64,000 nt of DNA from Gimesia maris. Its GTDB lineage: Bacteria; Planctomycetota; Planctomycetia; Planctomycetales; Planctomycetaceae. Below the pieces are notes generated by a model that searched no databases, was not told where the DNA came from, and saw only the letters and a list, made by a program, of their open reading frames with translations. Below, piece after piece: positions 9,968 to 20,035 of this stretch; position 1 is the first letter of the stretch; the number at the start of each line of letters is the position of its first letter. The DNA lies in contig NZ_CP042910.1 in assembly GCF_008298035.1 (NCBI RefSeq), positions 6,758,001 to 6,822,000 on the forward strand, written 5' to 3'. Made by a program: the position numbers and the translations under genes.

Positions 9968-10861
9968 TTATTTGCTGCTGGAAGAGAAGCGGTTCATCAG
10001 GCTTTCACTGATCATGCCGACTTCCAATGAAAAACGGGCAACCCGGTTTCGCAGCAGGCTGTAGAAAATCATCGCGGGAATCGCCACGGTCAAACCTTCC
10101 AGAGTTGTAAACAACGCAGTAGAAATTCCATCCGCCAGCTCAGACGGTTTCGGTGACGTTGCCGAGTTGGCAATTGTCTGGAAACTCAAAATCATACCAT
10201 AAACAGTACCCATCAGTCCGATCATCGGCGCGATCGCACCGATCAGAGCCAGGTAACTCAGTTTGTGTTCCATGGCCATGTTTTCGTCCTCACCAACCTC
10301 CTGCATGCCTTCTACGGCTTCTGCATAACCCTGGTTCAGCTTACTCAGACCAGCTGCCAGCACACGTGCGACAAACGAATCATCGCTTTTTGCCAGCTCG
10401 TAGGCTCCCTGGTAATCTTTGCTATTAATTTTTTCTTCAAAGGCACCAATCAGATCGGGTGGCATGAGGTTATCACGACGGATGGAAAGTACATTCGCCA
10501 TAATTAAGGCTACCATCAGAAAAGAAAGCAACAGCAGGATAAAACCAAAAAAGCCTGATGCCCGGATCATCCAGGACAGGAAACTTTCTTGTGTAGCCGG
10601 TGCCGCATTTCCAGCAGGAGCGGCAGCTGGTGCTTCACCACCACCGGCAGCAGGTGCTTCACCCGCTGGCTCAGCAGCCGGAGCGGCAGCTTCACCTGCA
10701 GCTGGTGCCTCACCCGCAGCAGGCGCCGCCTCATCCTGAAAAGCCCAGCTGTTCGCTGGCAGACCGAACGGCGTCAGTACGACGGCCAGAAGTAATAATA
10801 TGCTCAGGCTACGAAAAGCCAGTGAAGTCTGATTCCGTTCCAAGGAATTCCCCATCATCAT
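9968..10861 (-). CDS. MotA/TolQ/ExbB proton channel with exported AP-rich leader
   Basis: 297 residues from the ATG at 10861, which has GGAG ten bases upstream; an ATG at 10900 without a ribosome-binding site would add 13. After a signal-like segment (SLSILLLLAVVLTPFGLPA) there are about 45 residues made almost only of Ala, Pro, Glu and Gly, then the TolQ/ExbB domain: first helix GFFGFILLLLSFLMVALIMA, the cytoplasmic helix bundle, and the paired helices LALIGAIAPMIGLMGTVYGM and TLEGLTVAIPAMIFYSLLRN that line the proton path. The exported AP-rich leader is not part of E. coli TolQ or ExbB. It sits between the TPR genes and the two ExbD genes. Confidence 0.9.
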   Translation of the reverse strand: MMMGNSLERNQTSLAFRSLSILLLLAVVLTPFGLPANSWAFQDEAAPAAGEAPAAGEAAAPAAEPAGEAPAAGGGEAPAAAPAGNAAPATQESFLSWMIRASGFFGFILLLLSFLMVALIMANVLSIRRDNLMPPDLIGAFEEKINSKDYQGAYELAKSDDSFVARVLAAGLSKLNQGYAEAVEGMQEVGEDENMAMEHKLSYLALIGAIAPMIGLMGTVYGMILSFQTIANSATSPKPSELADGISTALFTTLEGLTVAIPAMIFYSLLRNRVARFSLEVGMISESLMNRFSSSSK

Positions 10862-11026
10862 CGTTGTGGTCTCCGGTCTACTGAAAGGAGTGTTAATCAT
10901 GGATATCTTGCTGTTAGGACTGAATGCGTCTTAAATACAAGTGTGCTATTATTTATAGTCCAAAATTGCATTGTAAAGGGAAGACCTGATGAATCTTGCC
11001 AGCAATCTGACTTTCACGTCGATTTA

Positions 11027-12073
11027 TCAGCTTTTTGTGGCTTTTTGCGTCCATTCACTGTCCGGATACTGCTGCTGCAGAACCGCCCGGGCTTCATTTC
11101 CCCGCTCCGGTTTCTGAACTTTTCCCCAGAGCGTCGACAGGTGATATAAAGCCTCTGCATGTACAGCCGGTTCTGAAGGAAACAGAACATCAACATGCAG
11201 ATAAGCTATCAACGCCTCTTTCGATTCACCTAATGCCTGGTAACAGTCACCTTTTTTCAGATAAGCCTCCGCCAGCAGACTACTCTGACTGGAGCTGACA
11301 TTTTTGATAATTTCATCCAGTACTTTGATCGCATCCTGAGGTTTGCCATCTTTCTCCAGACAGATGGCGCTTCCCAGCTGGGCAGCATGTTTATTTGCCA
11401 GCTCACCAGGAGTCTTGCCGTCCATCTTGGCAACAGTTTCGAAGGCTGCCAGAGCCCCTTTTGTGTTTCCCTGGGCAAGCAAGACCCGTGCTTTCATATT
11501 CTTGGCGTCCATCTGGTAATCCTTCCAGGGGGAGCGCTCGACTGTGCCAAATGCTGAATTTGCAGCCACATAATCTTTTTTCGCCAGCTGGGATTCTCCC
11601 AGCAGTTTCATCGCCGGGTAATAACTGAAATGATCTGCGTTGGCTTTGACAAAATCATCCAGCAGTTTAATGGCATTGTCTAATTGAGCAGGATTTGATT
11701 TGGCACTGCGGGCAGTCGCACGGGCAATCATGTACTGCAGACTCTTTTTCAGATTCGGGCTCGCTGAGCCCTCAGCTTTCTTATACTCTTCCAGAGCGGC
11801 TGCATAATTTCCATTCTGTTCCTGATTGCGGGCAATATTCAACTGCGGAGGCTCACCTTCCCAGCGAACACGTTCGATTTCATTCGCCGGTATTTTAACA
11901 TCGGTTGCCCCGCGTTTTAATGTCAGCTCGGTCTTCGTGTAGCCGCTGACATCTCCCAGCAGAGGACTGCTGCCATCATATTGATAAATCGTATCTGCAG
12001 CGGTTGCATTTGACGCTGTCAGAATCGAAATTCCTGCCAGTAAAATCAAACTTGACCAGATCGGACGTTTCAT
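11027..12073 (-). CDS. Exported TPR protein
   Basis: 348 residues from the ATG at 12073, picked because a GAGGAG lies upstream and the protein then opens with a good signal peptide (MKRPIWSSLILLAGISILTA, cleavage likely after ATAA). An ATG at 12109 would add 12 residues. A short beta region follows (TIYQYDGSSPLLGDVSGYTK), then TPR-like helices through the C-terminus (NYAAALEEYKKAEGSASP, ALIAYLHVDVLFPSEPAV). It is most likely periplasmic and may hand load or ligand to the TolQ/ExbD motor encoded next. No specific function is known. Confidence 0.8.
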   Translation of the reverse strand: MKRPIWSSLILLAGISILTASNATAADTIYQYDGSSPLLGDVSGYTKTELTLKRGATDVKIPANEIERVRWEGEPPQLNIARNQEQNGNYAAALEEYKKAEGSASPNLKKSLQYMIARATARSAKSNPAQLDNAIKLLDDFVKANADHFSYYPAMKLLGESQLAKKDYVAANSAFGTVERSPWKDYQMDAKNMKARVLLAQGNTKGALAAFETVAKMDGKTPGELANKHAAQLGSAICLEKDGKPQDAIKVLDEIIKNVSSSQSSLLAEAYLKKGDCYQALGESKEALIAYLHVDVLFPSEPAVHAEALYHLSTLWGKVQKPERGNEARAVLQQQYPDSEWTQKATKS

Positions 12074-12151
12074 GAGTAGATTGCTCCTCAACGATAATTG
12101 AAATCTCATCTCGAGTTGATGCCTGTATTCAGAATTATTTCAGCTTAAAGA

Positions 12152-15100
12152 TCAGCTGTCCTGGGATTCACTTTCGGGACGAGGTCGTGACTGTTTCTGT
12201 TGTTTTGCCTGGGCTGCTTTTTTCTTGGCAATCGCCGCTTTCCGGGCTGCAATTTCTTCGGGCGACATTTGTGCTAATTTTGCTTTACGGGCAGCAATTT
12301 GTTCCGGTGTCAGTTTACGTTTTTCGTTACCGGAATCACTCTTATTGGAATCCGCTTTCTCCGTCGGCTGCCTGTTTCTGGTTTTCTCAGGTTCTGATTT
12401 GCTGCGAGGTTTCCCATCAGCAATATCAGGCAGAGATGACTTTGACGGTTCTGATCGACTCGGTTTTGGGGTCGGAGGTGCCGAAGCAGGAATATCGGAA
12501 GGTATTGTGACATTTGTCGCTAACTGATAAGAGGGACGCGGTGCTTTCTTACCAGGCTTTAATCCAAAGAAGTAGAACGCGACTGCACCACCAACTCCTA
12601 CCAGCAGAAGCAGCACAATGATCATGGTATTGGAACCCCCAGCAGTCTGTTCTGTCGGCTGCTGTGCCACTTTCTGTCGGGTATCCGCCGGTGTTTCTGT
12701 CTCCAGAGCAGTTGCATCATTCGCTGCTACAGTTTCACTGGCACTCATTCGTCGCGCCAGATCCTGTGGATCTTCTCCCATATCAATCTGGACCTGACGA
12801 TACAACTGGTTGAACCGCTCCCAGACATCATCCGGAAGATCAACATTGGTCTGGCCAAATACATTGATTTCAGATTTTGTGCGTTCCAGACTGCTGGCAT
12901 CATTCACTGCGATTGCATATTTTCGCAGTGAATCCACCTTATTATACTGGGCATCGAAATACATTTTCAGATACATTTTCTTCAGATCTTCACGACCTGG
13001 CGAATCCAGCGAATTTTGGAGAAGCCGGGCCAGATAATTCCAGCCACGAATCACCCCACCGTTCTCCAGTTCCATCCCGTTAATGGCTTCCAGATATTTT
13101 TTATTGTTATCGCCTTGACCGCTTGCAGCCCAGGCCTGCAGGAGACTGGCAGCTTCAAACTGTACTTCTGGTGAATTATCTTTTTCCTTCACAATGGGAG
13201 CGAGCAGTTTCATTGCAGCTTCGTACTCACCCTGCTCCCGCTTACAGTTTATCAGACGCAGTGTAATCCCCACTTGAAAATTACCCGGAATAAATTCGCC
13301 AGTCGCATCCTGGCGTTTCAGTATTTCTTCGAACGCTGCAGCAGCTTTGTCATAATAACCACGCGCCACAGTCGGGTTCTCACTGGCCCCCTGTCCCATG
13401 CCATAATAAGTTTCACCAATCCAGACCAGCGAACCATAGGTCTGATCTTTTCGTTTGAAGATATCTGTCAGAAATGTTTCCAGTGATTTTCGTACATCGT
13501 TAATTCGTTTGGTGTCCCCGGCAGTTTTCAGACGTTCAATCTCTTCCGTAATTTTCTCGCCCAGCTGACGATACATCTCGGTAATCGATTCGCCGCCAGA
13601 TCCTGAAGCGGATTCTTCCAGTTCTTTCATCGCTTTACGTGCCAGATCAATCTGCTGCAAACCAATATAACCCCGCAGTTGCAGCTGGTAGACCAGATTC
13701 GCAAATTCGCTGCTCTGTACTCCCTTCGCAGGCCGTTTAGCCCCTTTTGCAACATGAATGGCCTTCAGAACCGAATGCGGGTCTTTTGTCAGAATGTCAA
13801 TCGCTTCCTGATATTTCCCGTTATTCAAGGCAATTTGAGCCAGTGATGTCTTTGCAGCAGTCAAATTTTCGGGAGTCTTTGCTTCCGGCGGCAGAGACTT
13901 CAAAGTCGCCGCGATTCCAGTGCGGAGATGTTTCTCAGCTAACTCTGACCACTGTTTTGCATTTTCTGGTTTCGTTTCAGAACGACGCGACATCGCTGTC
14001 AGATAGCTGTTCCAATATGCCTGCCCGGCTCTGATTTGAGCATCCGTGTATTGTGGCGCTGCGGGTGGAACCTGTGAAAACCATTTTGCTGCTTCGGCTG
14101 GTCTTTCAGTTGAACTGTAAATATTACCCAGCTGAATCCGGGCATCATTCGCACGTCCACTTTCAGGCCATCTGCTGGTAATCAGGTTACAGATCGCCTC
14201 CATGTGCTGATTGTCTACGTAACGCAGATCCTTGGGTGAATCGTTATAAGCCTGCAGGTAACCAGCCAGCGCCAGGTAAGCCGCATCCAATGACATGCCT
14301 CCATTGACTTTGTCATCGCTCTTCGCCACAAACTCTGCCAGAATCGCACATTCATAACTGCGTCTGAGATTGTAATAGGTGTAACTCAAAAGAAATCGGG
14401 CGTGATCCAGTTCCTTGGGGTCCGTTTTATTATCTGCCAGTTTCAAAGCGATTCTCAGGATACGGGCAGTTTCTTCCATGAACTGAGTCAGTTCAACCTG
14501 AGCCTTCTTTTTATCCGCTGGTGTCTTGGCTGCTGCCAGTTTGTCTTTTAACGTTTTCGTCTGTTTATTGCGATCCTGCCCCAGGCCGTACGCAGTAGCA
14601 AAATCCTGAGGATCTCCGCCTGAATTCCCCTGTATCTTCGCATTGATTCGACCTACCATCAGCCGGGAAACATCGCGATATTTACCCCGGAACGCATTCA
14701 CAAACCGGGCATTCGCCAGGGCTTGCCTGAGAATCCGATCCTGATCACCCTTTTTCGTACTTTCCTGATTTGCCAGTGCCTCCTGGGCTCGCGCCAGTTC
14801 CCAGGTAATCCCCTGCCCTATGGCAGTACGACTATGGGAACGATTATCTTTCAACCATTCCTCGGCTTCATTAATCACCAGCTGATAGTCTTTTTTCTTC
14901 TCATCATTCAGACAGATCAATCGGAACTGCAGACAGTTATCTTTCAAACCTTTGATCGCCGAGGACTTACCGGGGTGCCCCAGTAATTCATTGTAGATCC
15001 CCAGCGCCTGTCCCAGTTCACCCTGTTCTTCAAAACACTTTCCTTGCCACATACGGGCGTATAATCCACCAACCTGACTGCGATAACGTTCGTGAATTTT

Positions 15101-15802
15101 GGCATATTCTTCGGCAGCTTTTTTCAGAAGCCGATTGAAATCAGCACTGCCGGGATCGTAGGTCTGTGCCTCAGCATAAGTGCATTGTGCCAGATCCAGC
15201 TGGGCACTCATGAATTGGATTTCAGCTTTGGCCCGGGCTTCGTATCTTTCCGGTTCTTTCTGTTTGTCGATGAAAGTCGCAGGAAATGACTTCCAGGTCT
15301 TTTCGTGGAGATTATAGGCTTTCTGAAAGATATCCCTGGCCTGGGCCACCAGTTTTCGTGCCGCCTCCTGATGGGCTTTTTTGTTATTCTGTTCCGCAGG
15401 CGACTGTGCTTTGCGGCCTTCTACTTCCGCTTTTTCCAGAATAATTTTCCCGCGTTCTGTATTCGCAGTCCCTGCCATGGGATGATTCGGGTACTGCTTT
15501 GTGAACAATGCCAACTGTGCCAGAGCCAGATTCAGTGTTTCTTCCTGCTCCTCGGGCTGAGTTTGAGTCCGCGAAAACATCATCAATGTCATCGCCCGCT
15601 CAAAGGGAATCAGTTCCTGAATTTCCTTGGGAGTCGTTTTGTCGGCGGCAATTTGATCAAGATACTGCAATGCCGTGTCGTGATAGTTTTTATCCCGTAA
15701 TCCCTGGAGAAATTCGAGATATTGCTCTTCTGCGGAAACAGAAGAGACCATTGTCAAAATCGTAAACAGACTCACGATCGATACAAAATGGAATAGACGC
15801 AT
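12152..15802 (-). CDS. Large exported TPR protein with C-terminal membrane anchor
   Basis: 1,216 residues. A signal peptide (MRLFHFVSIVSLFTILTMV, cleavage near VSA) leads into more than 1,000 residues of TPR-like helical repeats (for example YNELLGHPGKSSAIKGL, ARDIFQKAYNLHEK). One membrane helix follows near residues 1063-1083 (MIIVLLLLVGVGGAVAFYFF), then a Lys/Pro/Ser-rich and finally Ala/Lys/Gln-rich tail with two similar repeats, LTPEQIAARKAKLAQM and MSPEEIAARKAAIAKK. This topology puts the repeats outside and the basic tail in the cytoplasm. First gene of the operon with the TPR, TolQ and ExbD genes, 78 bp from the next start. Function unknown. Confidence 0.82.
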   Translation of the reverse strand: MRLFHFVSIVSLFTILTMVSSVSAEEQYLEFLQGLRDKNYHDTALQYLDQIAADKTTPKEIQELIPFERAMTLMMFSRTQTQPEEQEETLNLALAQLALFTKQYPNHPMAGTANTERGKIILEKAEVEGRKAQSPAEQNNKKAHQEAARKLVAQARDIFQKAYNLHEKTWKSFPATFIDKQKEPERYEARAKAEIQFMSAQLDLAQCTYAEAQTYDPGSADFNRLLKKAAEEYAKIHERYRSQVGGLYARMWQGKCFEEQGELGQALGIYNELLGHPGKSSAIKGLKDNCLQFRLICLNDEKKKDYQLVINEAEEWLKDNRSHSRTAIGQGITWELARAQEALANQESTKKGDQDRILRQALANARFVNAFRGKYRDVSRLMVGRINAKIQGNSGGDPQDFATAYGLGQDRNKQTKTLKDKLAAAKTPADKKKAQVELTQFMEETARILRIALKLADNKTDPKELDHARFLLSYTYYNLRRSYECAILAEFVAKSDDKVNGGMSLDAAYLALAGYLQAYNDSPKDLRYVDNQHMEAICNLITSRWPESGRANDARIQLGNIYSSTERPAEAAKWFSQVPPAAPQYTDAQIRAGQAYWNSYLTAMSRRSETKPENAKQWSELAEKHLRTGIAATLKSLPPEAKTPENLTAAKTSLAQIALNNGKYQEAIDILTKDPHSVLKAIHVAKGAKRPAKGVQSSEFANLVYQLQLRGYIGLQQIDLARKAMKELEESASGSGGESITEMYRQLGEKITEEIERLKTAGDTKRINDVRKSLETFLTDIFKRKDQTYGSLVWIGETYYGMGQGASENPTVARGYYDKAAAAFEEILKRQDATGEFIPGNFQVGITLRLINCKREQGEYEAAMKLLAPIVKEKDNSPEVQFEAASLLQAWAASGQGDNNKKYLEAINGMELENGGVIRGWNYLARLLQNSLDSPGREDLKKMYLKMYFDAQYNKVDSLRKYAIAVNDASSLERTKSEINVFGQTNVDLPDDVWERFNQLYRQVQIDMGEDPQDLARRMSASETVAANDATALETETPADTRQKVAQQPTEQTAGGSNTMIIVLLLLVGVGGAVAFYFFGLKPGKKAPRPSYQLATNVTIPSDIPASAPPTPKPSRSEPSKSSLPDIADGKPRSKSEPEKTRNRQPTEKADSNKSDSGNEKRKLTPEQIAARKAKLAQMSPEEIAARKAAIAKKKAAQAKQQKQSRPRPESESQDS

Positions 15803-16234
15803 ATTATAAATTCCATCGCTAATGTACGGATGAACCGAGGCCGTGAAAGAGAGGACGCTAGACCTGTGAAATCACGAGTTTGAAGGCAGCCACACAGAAC
15901 ATGGACATACCTCGGCTCTCATTATACCTACTTCATCTACTAAATGTTCGCTGTCAGATAGTCATTTTCTATGTGAGTTGATTTTCCAAAGATGATGGTG
16001 AACCAACCTTTACAAAAAATATCTATAAATAACAGCATATCCCGACTACAGAGAGTCTGCAAGAAAGATGCAGGGAATCGTTTACATTTCGAGACCTTCA
16101 ACTGGTTCTGACAATAGCGACCGTGATTCCGAAATGCAGGCACGCTGAAATTCTTACGACAAAACAGCAAAGATGGTTGGCAGCGAAGGCTGGCAATAAC
16201 AATTTGAGTGTTGTGAAGTTCTGCCTGTTCGAAT
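15803..16234. other. Intergenic, operon leader region
   Basis: Between the first TPR gene of the TolQ/ExbD operon and the tRNA promoter. It is moderately A/T-rich. A minus-strand frame at 15940-16170 has no family resemblance. It should contain the promoter of the large TPR gene, but no clear -35/-10 pair or dyad was found. Confidence 0.5.
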
Positions 16235-16263
16235 TTGACGCTGCCTGGTGATCTGACTATGCT
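16235..16263 (+). promoter_or_regulatory. Promoter of tRNA-Ser
   Basis: TTGACG at 16235-16240 and TATGCT at 16258-16263 are separated by 17 bp, a near-consensus sigma-70 arrangement. Transcription would begin near 16270, about 40 bases before the mature tRNA. Confidence 0.7.
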
Positions 16264-16309
16264 GTCAGTTCAATAGTAAATAATGATCTGAAACCGAGAT
16301 CATTCCACC

Positions 16310-16395
<86 letters not shown>

Positions 16396-16490
16396 CTTTT
16401 TTACTGGCACTGTTCTTAACTGCTGTGCTGGTAGAAATTTGAAACTTCATAATTCTGCTCCTTTTTAGAATTGTGGTAAAATTGTGATAG

Positions 16491-16530
16491 ATGCCTGCCC
16501 GCTGTGTTACAGCCGGCAGGCATTTGTTTT
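16491..16530. terminator. Strong hairpin, likely bidirectional terminator
   Basis: ATGCCTGCC at 16491-16499 pairs with GGCAGGCAT at 16515-16523, and inside it GCTG pairs with CAGC around a TGTTA loop. On the plus strand TTTGTTTT follows. On the minus strand it directly follows the stop of the recombinase remnant. It would end readthrough from the tRNA and from the remnant gene. Confidence 0.65.
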
Positions 16531-16534
16531 GGAC

Positions 16535-16786
16535 TCAGCATTCCTCGACTGAGCCACCGTCTTTAGCCTGTTCTGATGCTTCAGCTGCCTGTTCTTTACT
16601 ACTGTCTGTCTCCTTAGCAGCAAACCGTTCAATGCTGGCGCGAGTGTCCTGTTCCAGTACGTGCGTGTACCGCCGCAGCATTTCCTCGGAAACATGACCG
16701 CCCCAACTGCGAACCGTAGTTGGGGGAATCCTCTTGGCAAGTGCTTCCGAAATGATCTATTCGGATGAATGACGTTTGGTGGGCAT
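16535..16786 (-). pseudogene. C-terminal remnant of a tyrosine recombinase
   Basis: Reading the minus strand from 16786 gives MPTKRHSSE, then an in-frame stop (TAG), then about 73 residues that include VRSWGGHVSEEMLRRYTHV. This matches the last box of phage-type tyrosine recombinases: the GH of the box, then the RY.H region with the catalytic tyrosine. An acidic Gln/Glu-rich tail follows to a TGA at 16535. The catalytic Arg and most of the enzyme are missing, so it cannot be active. The position, just behind tRNA-Ser and pointing to it, is the classical place of an integrase gene of a tRNA-inserted element. Confidence 0.7.
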
Positions 16787-16918
16787 GCTGCCTTCTCCTC
16801 AATCGGTCCAGAATCCTGAGTAGTGTATCAGGTTCTGGTTCCGGTTAAGGGGCAGCGTCAATTCCGTGAACTTGTTTTTCGTGACTTACATAACTGCTAA
16901 GGCTGTTTGAGCAAACAT

Positions 16919-17713
16919 TTAAAAATGATGTGCGTCGCCCATCACGAAACGAACTAATGCAGTGATAAACAGGCCGGTTACCATCGCCAGAAAGCAACTT
17001 CTTTTACCACAGTGTTCGATTAATGAGGCATGTTTCATTTCGTGCAACGTACCCATATAGAGGAACGTGCCGGCTCCCAGTGAAAAAACGACGGCTTTGA
17101 CGATTGCAGCTGAAGGCGAAAGGTCATTGTGAATAAATCCACCAAAGATAATTCCCAGTGGAGTGCTCAGTGCAAAAGAAGTAAACAAAAATATTATTTG
17201 CGATCGAGAGAGTGTGCTACGAACCATTGTGAGCATTAACGCAAAGGCCGCAGTTCCCTTATGGAGAATAATAGCGATAAATATGAAAGTAGCCTGGGTA
17301 TTATCACTCATTCCCAAGGTGGTTCCTAAAAAGAATGAGGGGAGTGCGATCATCGTTGTCATGACCAGTGGGATACGCGCTGGCAACCGCCCATTTTTGA
17401 TCTTGATTCGTTCTCTCTCGATTGAATGCATCGTCATATGTTCCATCGCAAGCAGGCCCAGAAAAGCAAGAATGGCAATGACGGAACCAATTGGATAATT
17501 GAGTTCTGGAAGCTCTTCTTGAAAAATATGAAAGGAGGCAGGAAGTAACATGGTCAATGAAAGAGCAAGAAAAACACCTGAAGAAAACGCTTCACCTCGC
17601 GGGAATCCTCCATTCGTGCGGATATGTGCTGTTTTGGTAAATGGAAAATACCCCCCGGCAAAAGCAATCAACAAGATAATGAAAAGGTGAATCCATTGGA
17701 TTACTGTTAACAT
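16919..17713 (-). CDS. ZIP-family metal transporter, altered metal site
   Basis: 264 residues with eight hydrophobic segments, in the order of ZIP1-like proteins. Late helices fit the family well: HKGTAAFALML (helix 5), STPLGIIFGGF (helix 6), SLGAGTFLYMGTLHEM (helix 7). Helix 4, which in ZIP proteins normally reads HSxxEG and carries metal ligands, here reads LPSFFLG, so the histidine and glutamate are replaced by proline and leucine. The family imports Zn, Fe or other divalent metals into the cytoplasm; whether this one still does is uncertain. The ATG at 17713 starts the protein. Neighbours are a recombinase remnant and a DUF1559 gene. Confidence 0.82.
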   Translation of the reverse strand: MLTVIQWIHLFIILLIAFAGGYFPFTKTAHIRTNGGFPRGEAFSSGVFLALSLTMLLPASFHIFQEELPELNYPIGSVIAILAFLGLLAMEHMTMHSIERERIKIKNGRLPARIPLVMTTMIALPSFFLGTTLGMSDNTQATFIFIAIILHKGTAAFALMLTMVRSTLSRSQIIFLFTSFALSTPLGIIFGGFIHNDLSPSAAIVKAVVFSLGAGTFLYMGTLHEMKHASLIEHCGKRSCFLAMVTGLFITALVRFVMGDAHHF

Positions 17714-18163
17714 GGGGCATCGATTCGATGAGAACTGAGATGGATTGGTCGTCGAAGCTGGATTGAATTCGTACGTCAGCGTAAATTAAATTCATCTATA
17801 CAGAAATCAATCTTATCTGGATACACCTGAGATTCAATTGATTGACGACGTTAATCAAGAATCCCGAGACAGATCAGTTCCCCCAAAAACCACGACTCTC
17901 GACTGCCAGTTCTTCGACACTACTGTCGGTTTATCTGACAGCAGTACTATTTGGTGATCGACCTGCCTCTCAGAAACATGCATGGTATCAGGCAGCAAAG
18001 CGATGAGGTCATTCATAAAACTCGCTGGTATGGTTGTTGCAGTATGAATGCGGTTTGTACGCCGATGAACTTCGCCAGCTGCAGCCAGCCTCAGGATCAC
18101 CTTCTCAATCCACTCATCGGCCAATCTCGCAAATGAGTTATTTATATTGAGGAAGGTACTTCC
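17714..18163. other. Intergenic between ZIP and DUF1559 genes
   Basis: 450 bp holding the divergent starts of two genes. A minus-strand frame at 17855-18124 begins with TTG, has no ribosome-binding site and matches no family I know. The last bases hold the AGGAAGG ribosome-binding site of the DUF1559 gene. No operator-like dyad was found here. Confidence 0.5.
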
Positions 18164-19150
18164 ATGCGCATAAAACGTGGGTTTACACTGATTGAACTTC
18201 TGGTAGTCATTGCGATTATCGCAATTCTGATTGCTTTACTTTTACCTGCTGTGCAACAGGCACGTGAAGCCGCCCGCAGGACACAATGCAAAAACAATAT
18301 GAAGCAAATCGGACTGGCCCTGCATAATTATGTCAGTACCTACGGTGAGACGCTTCCCAATGCGGGTAACCCGCTGACCAGTGGCTACCCCGATGACTTC
18401 TCACCCCTGGCTCGTCTGCTGCCGTATTCCGATCAGACAAACCTTAATAATCTCATTGACTTCAACCTTCATCTGGGACACCCAGCATTTCAACCCTTAC
18501 CTGCAGAGATGCAACCTGTGGCGAAGACGGTCATTCCCATGTTCCTGTGCCCCAGCGACCCGGGTCCCCAGGTAGCAATTGAGCCTTACCAGAATCTGTA
18601 TGAATATGCCGGCTGTAACTATGCAGCCAACCAGGGTGACGGTGTGGATTTCGACAATGGCAGTACCTATGATCCCATTCATCCGCTGGCTCCGGGTAAT
18701 GGACTCTTCTGGGTAGGAGCGAAGAACAAAATGCGCGACATCGTGGACGGTACCACCAACACGATCGCTTTTGCCGAATCAACACGCGGACCGGGAACCA
18801 GCACAACCGGGACCAATAACGATGTGAGAATGTATCGCATGGAAGGAGGATATGTCGAGGTTGCAGCTGCGCCTCCTTATCCGAATACAGAAGGATCACG
18901 CATGCTCTCCTGGTTGCGTGGCAGCGTGCCGTTTGGACCGGTCATGAATGGTTATCTGACACCCAACAGTAAAGTTCCCGATGCCGTGACTGGTTCTTCC
19001 AAGCTGACTGCCGCCCGCAGCTATCACAGTGGCGGGGCTAATGTCGTGCTCTGCGATGGCAGTGTTCGCTTTGTGGGGGACTCTATCGACCAGACCCTCT
19101 ACCATGGGCTCTGGACGCGCGCCGGGGGAGAAGTCATCGGCGAGTTCTAA
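18164..19150 (+). CDS. DUF1559 pseudopilin-like protein
   Basis: 328 residues. The N-terminus is a type IV pilin-like (type II secretion pseudopilin) signal: basic MRIKRG then [20 protein letters not shown], cut by a prepilin peptidase between G and F. Then the planctomycete mark [20 protein letters not shown] (DUF1559, also called SBP_bac_10), a variable core, and the C-terminal H-X9-DG motif seen as [20 protein letters not shown]. Such proteins exist in tens of copies per planctomycete genome; their role is not established. ATG follows AGGAAGG. It precedes the ABC genes by 87 bp. The first 150 bp are a close inverted copy of those of the DUF1559 gene at 28100-29098. Confidence 0.93.
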   Translation: MRIKRGFTLIELLVVIAIIAILIALLLPAVQQAREAARRTQCKNNMKQIGLALHNYVSTYGETLPNAGNPLTSGYPDDFSPLARLLPYSDQTNLNNLIDFNLHLGHPAFQPLPAEMQPVAKTVIPMFLCPSDPGPQVAIEPYQNLYEYAGCNYAANQGDGVDFDNGSTYDPIHPLAPGNGLFWVGAKNKMRDIVDGTTNTIAFAESTRGPGTSTTGTNNDVRMYRMEGGYVEVAAAPPYPNTEGSRMLSWLRGSVPFGPVMNGYLTPNSKVPDAVTGSSKLTAARSYHSGGANVVLCDGSVRFVGDSIDQTLYHGLWTRAGGEVIGEF

Positions 19151-19237
19151 ACTTGAACTCCCAGAAGATGACGATTCGTATATTTCTCAGTATTTAATTG
19201 TGCTTTATGTGCGCAGATAACAGGAAGAGAAGAATCC

Positions 19238-20035
19238 GTGCCCAGTTTACAATCTACCACCGTATCCAGTGATGCTGAATCTCAACCCCTGCTGATTGAA
19301 AATCTGACAAAGAGTTTTGCACAGGGAGATAAACGAATTCTGGCTTTGAATGGAGTCTCTGCTGAGGTTAATCAGTCTGAGTTTGTTGCCATCATGGGCG
19401 CCAGTGGATCAGGAAAAAGTACACTGTTGAATCTGATGGCGGGCATTACTCAACCCGATCAGGGACGGGTACTCATTGATGGGACTGAGATCACATCGCT
19501 GCGCGATCCCGCTTTGACCCGCTTCCGCCGCCGAAAAATCGGCCTGGTCTTTCAGTCCTTTAATCTGATTCCCACGCTTACCGCGCGCGATAATATTCTT
19601 CTCCCTGTTCTCGCAGGAGGAGAACAGGGACCACTGAGTGTCAACGAATTACTGGAACGAATCGGTTTACAGGATCGGGCGACCCACCGTCCGGATGCCC
19701 TCAGTGGAGGGGAACAACAGCGAATTGCCATTGCCCGGGCATTGATCTCGGACCCTGCTCTGCTGCTGGCAGACGAACCGACGGGCAGTTTGGATTCGGT
19801 CACCAGCCAGACGATCTGTCGCCTGATGAAAGAACTCCGTGACGACCTGGGCCGCACAGTGATTGTCGTGACCCATGAACCTGACGTTGCCATGTGGGCC
19901 GACCGAGTCATTGTTCTCCGCGATGGTCAGAAACTGACAGAGTTCGAAACAAAACAGTTTCCCGATGCCCAGGCACTGGCTGCTTTTTACCAGGAAACAG
20001 TTCTCTCATCTGGATCAGGAGCCGAGATACTATGA
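19238..20035 (+). CDS. ABC transporter ATP-binding protein (MacB/LolD type), cassette 1
   Basis: 265 residues, starting with GTG (AGGAAGAG upstream). All ATPase elements are visible: Walker [10 protein letters not shown] (54-62), Q-loop in VFQSFNLIP, signature LSGGEQQ (155-161), Walker [14 protein letters not shown]. The [15 protein letters not shown] and EPTGSLDS pattern is that of the LolD/MacB/FtsE class, which power FtsX-type permeases doing mechanical work in the envelope rather than simple import. The stop overlaps the permease ATG (ATGA), so the two are translationally coupled. A second, clearly paralogous cassette follows. Confidence 0.95.
   Translation: MPSLQSTTVSSDAESQPLLIENLTKSFAQGDKRILALNGVSAEVNQSEFVAIMGASGSGKSTLLNLMAGITQPDQGRVLIDGTEITSLRDPALTRFRRRKIGLVFQSFNLIPTLTARDNILLPVLAGGEQGPLSVNELLERIGLQDRATHRPDALSGGEQQRIAIARALISDPALLLADEPTGSLDSVTSQTICRLMKELRDDLGRTVIVVTHEPDVAMWADRVIVLRDGQKLTEFETKQFPDAQALAAFYQETVLSSGSGAEIL

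Noticed and set aside
17855..18124. 89-codon minus-strand frame with a fairly protein-like composition
   Set aside because: TTG start, no ribosome-binding site and no family resemblance; not enough to call.
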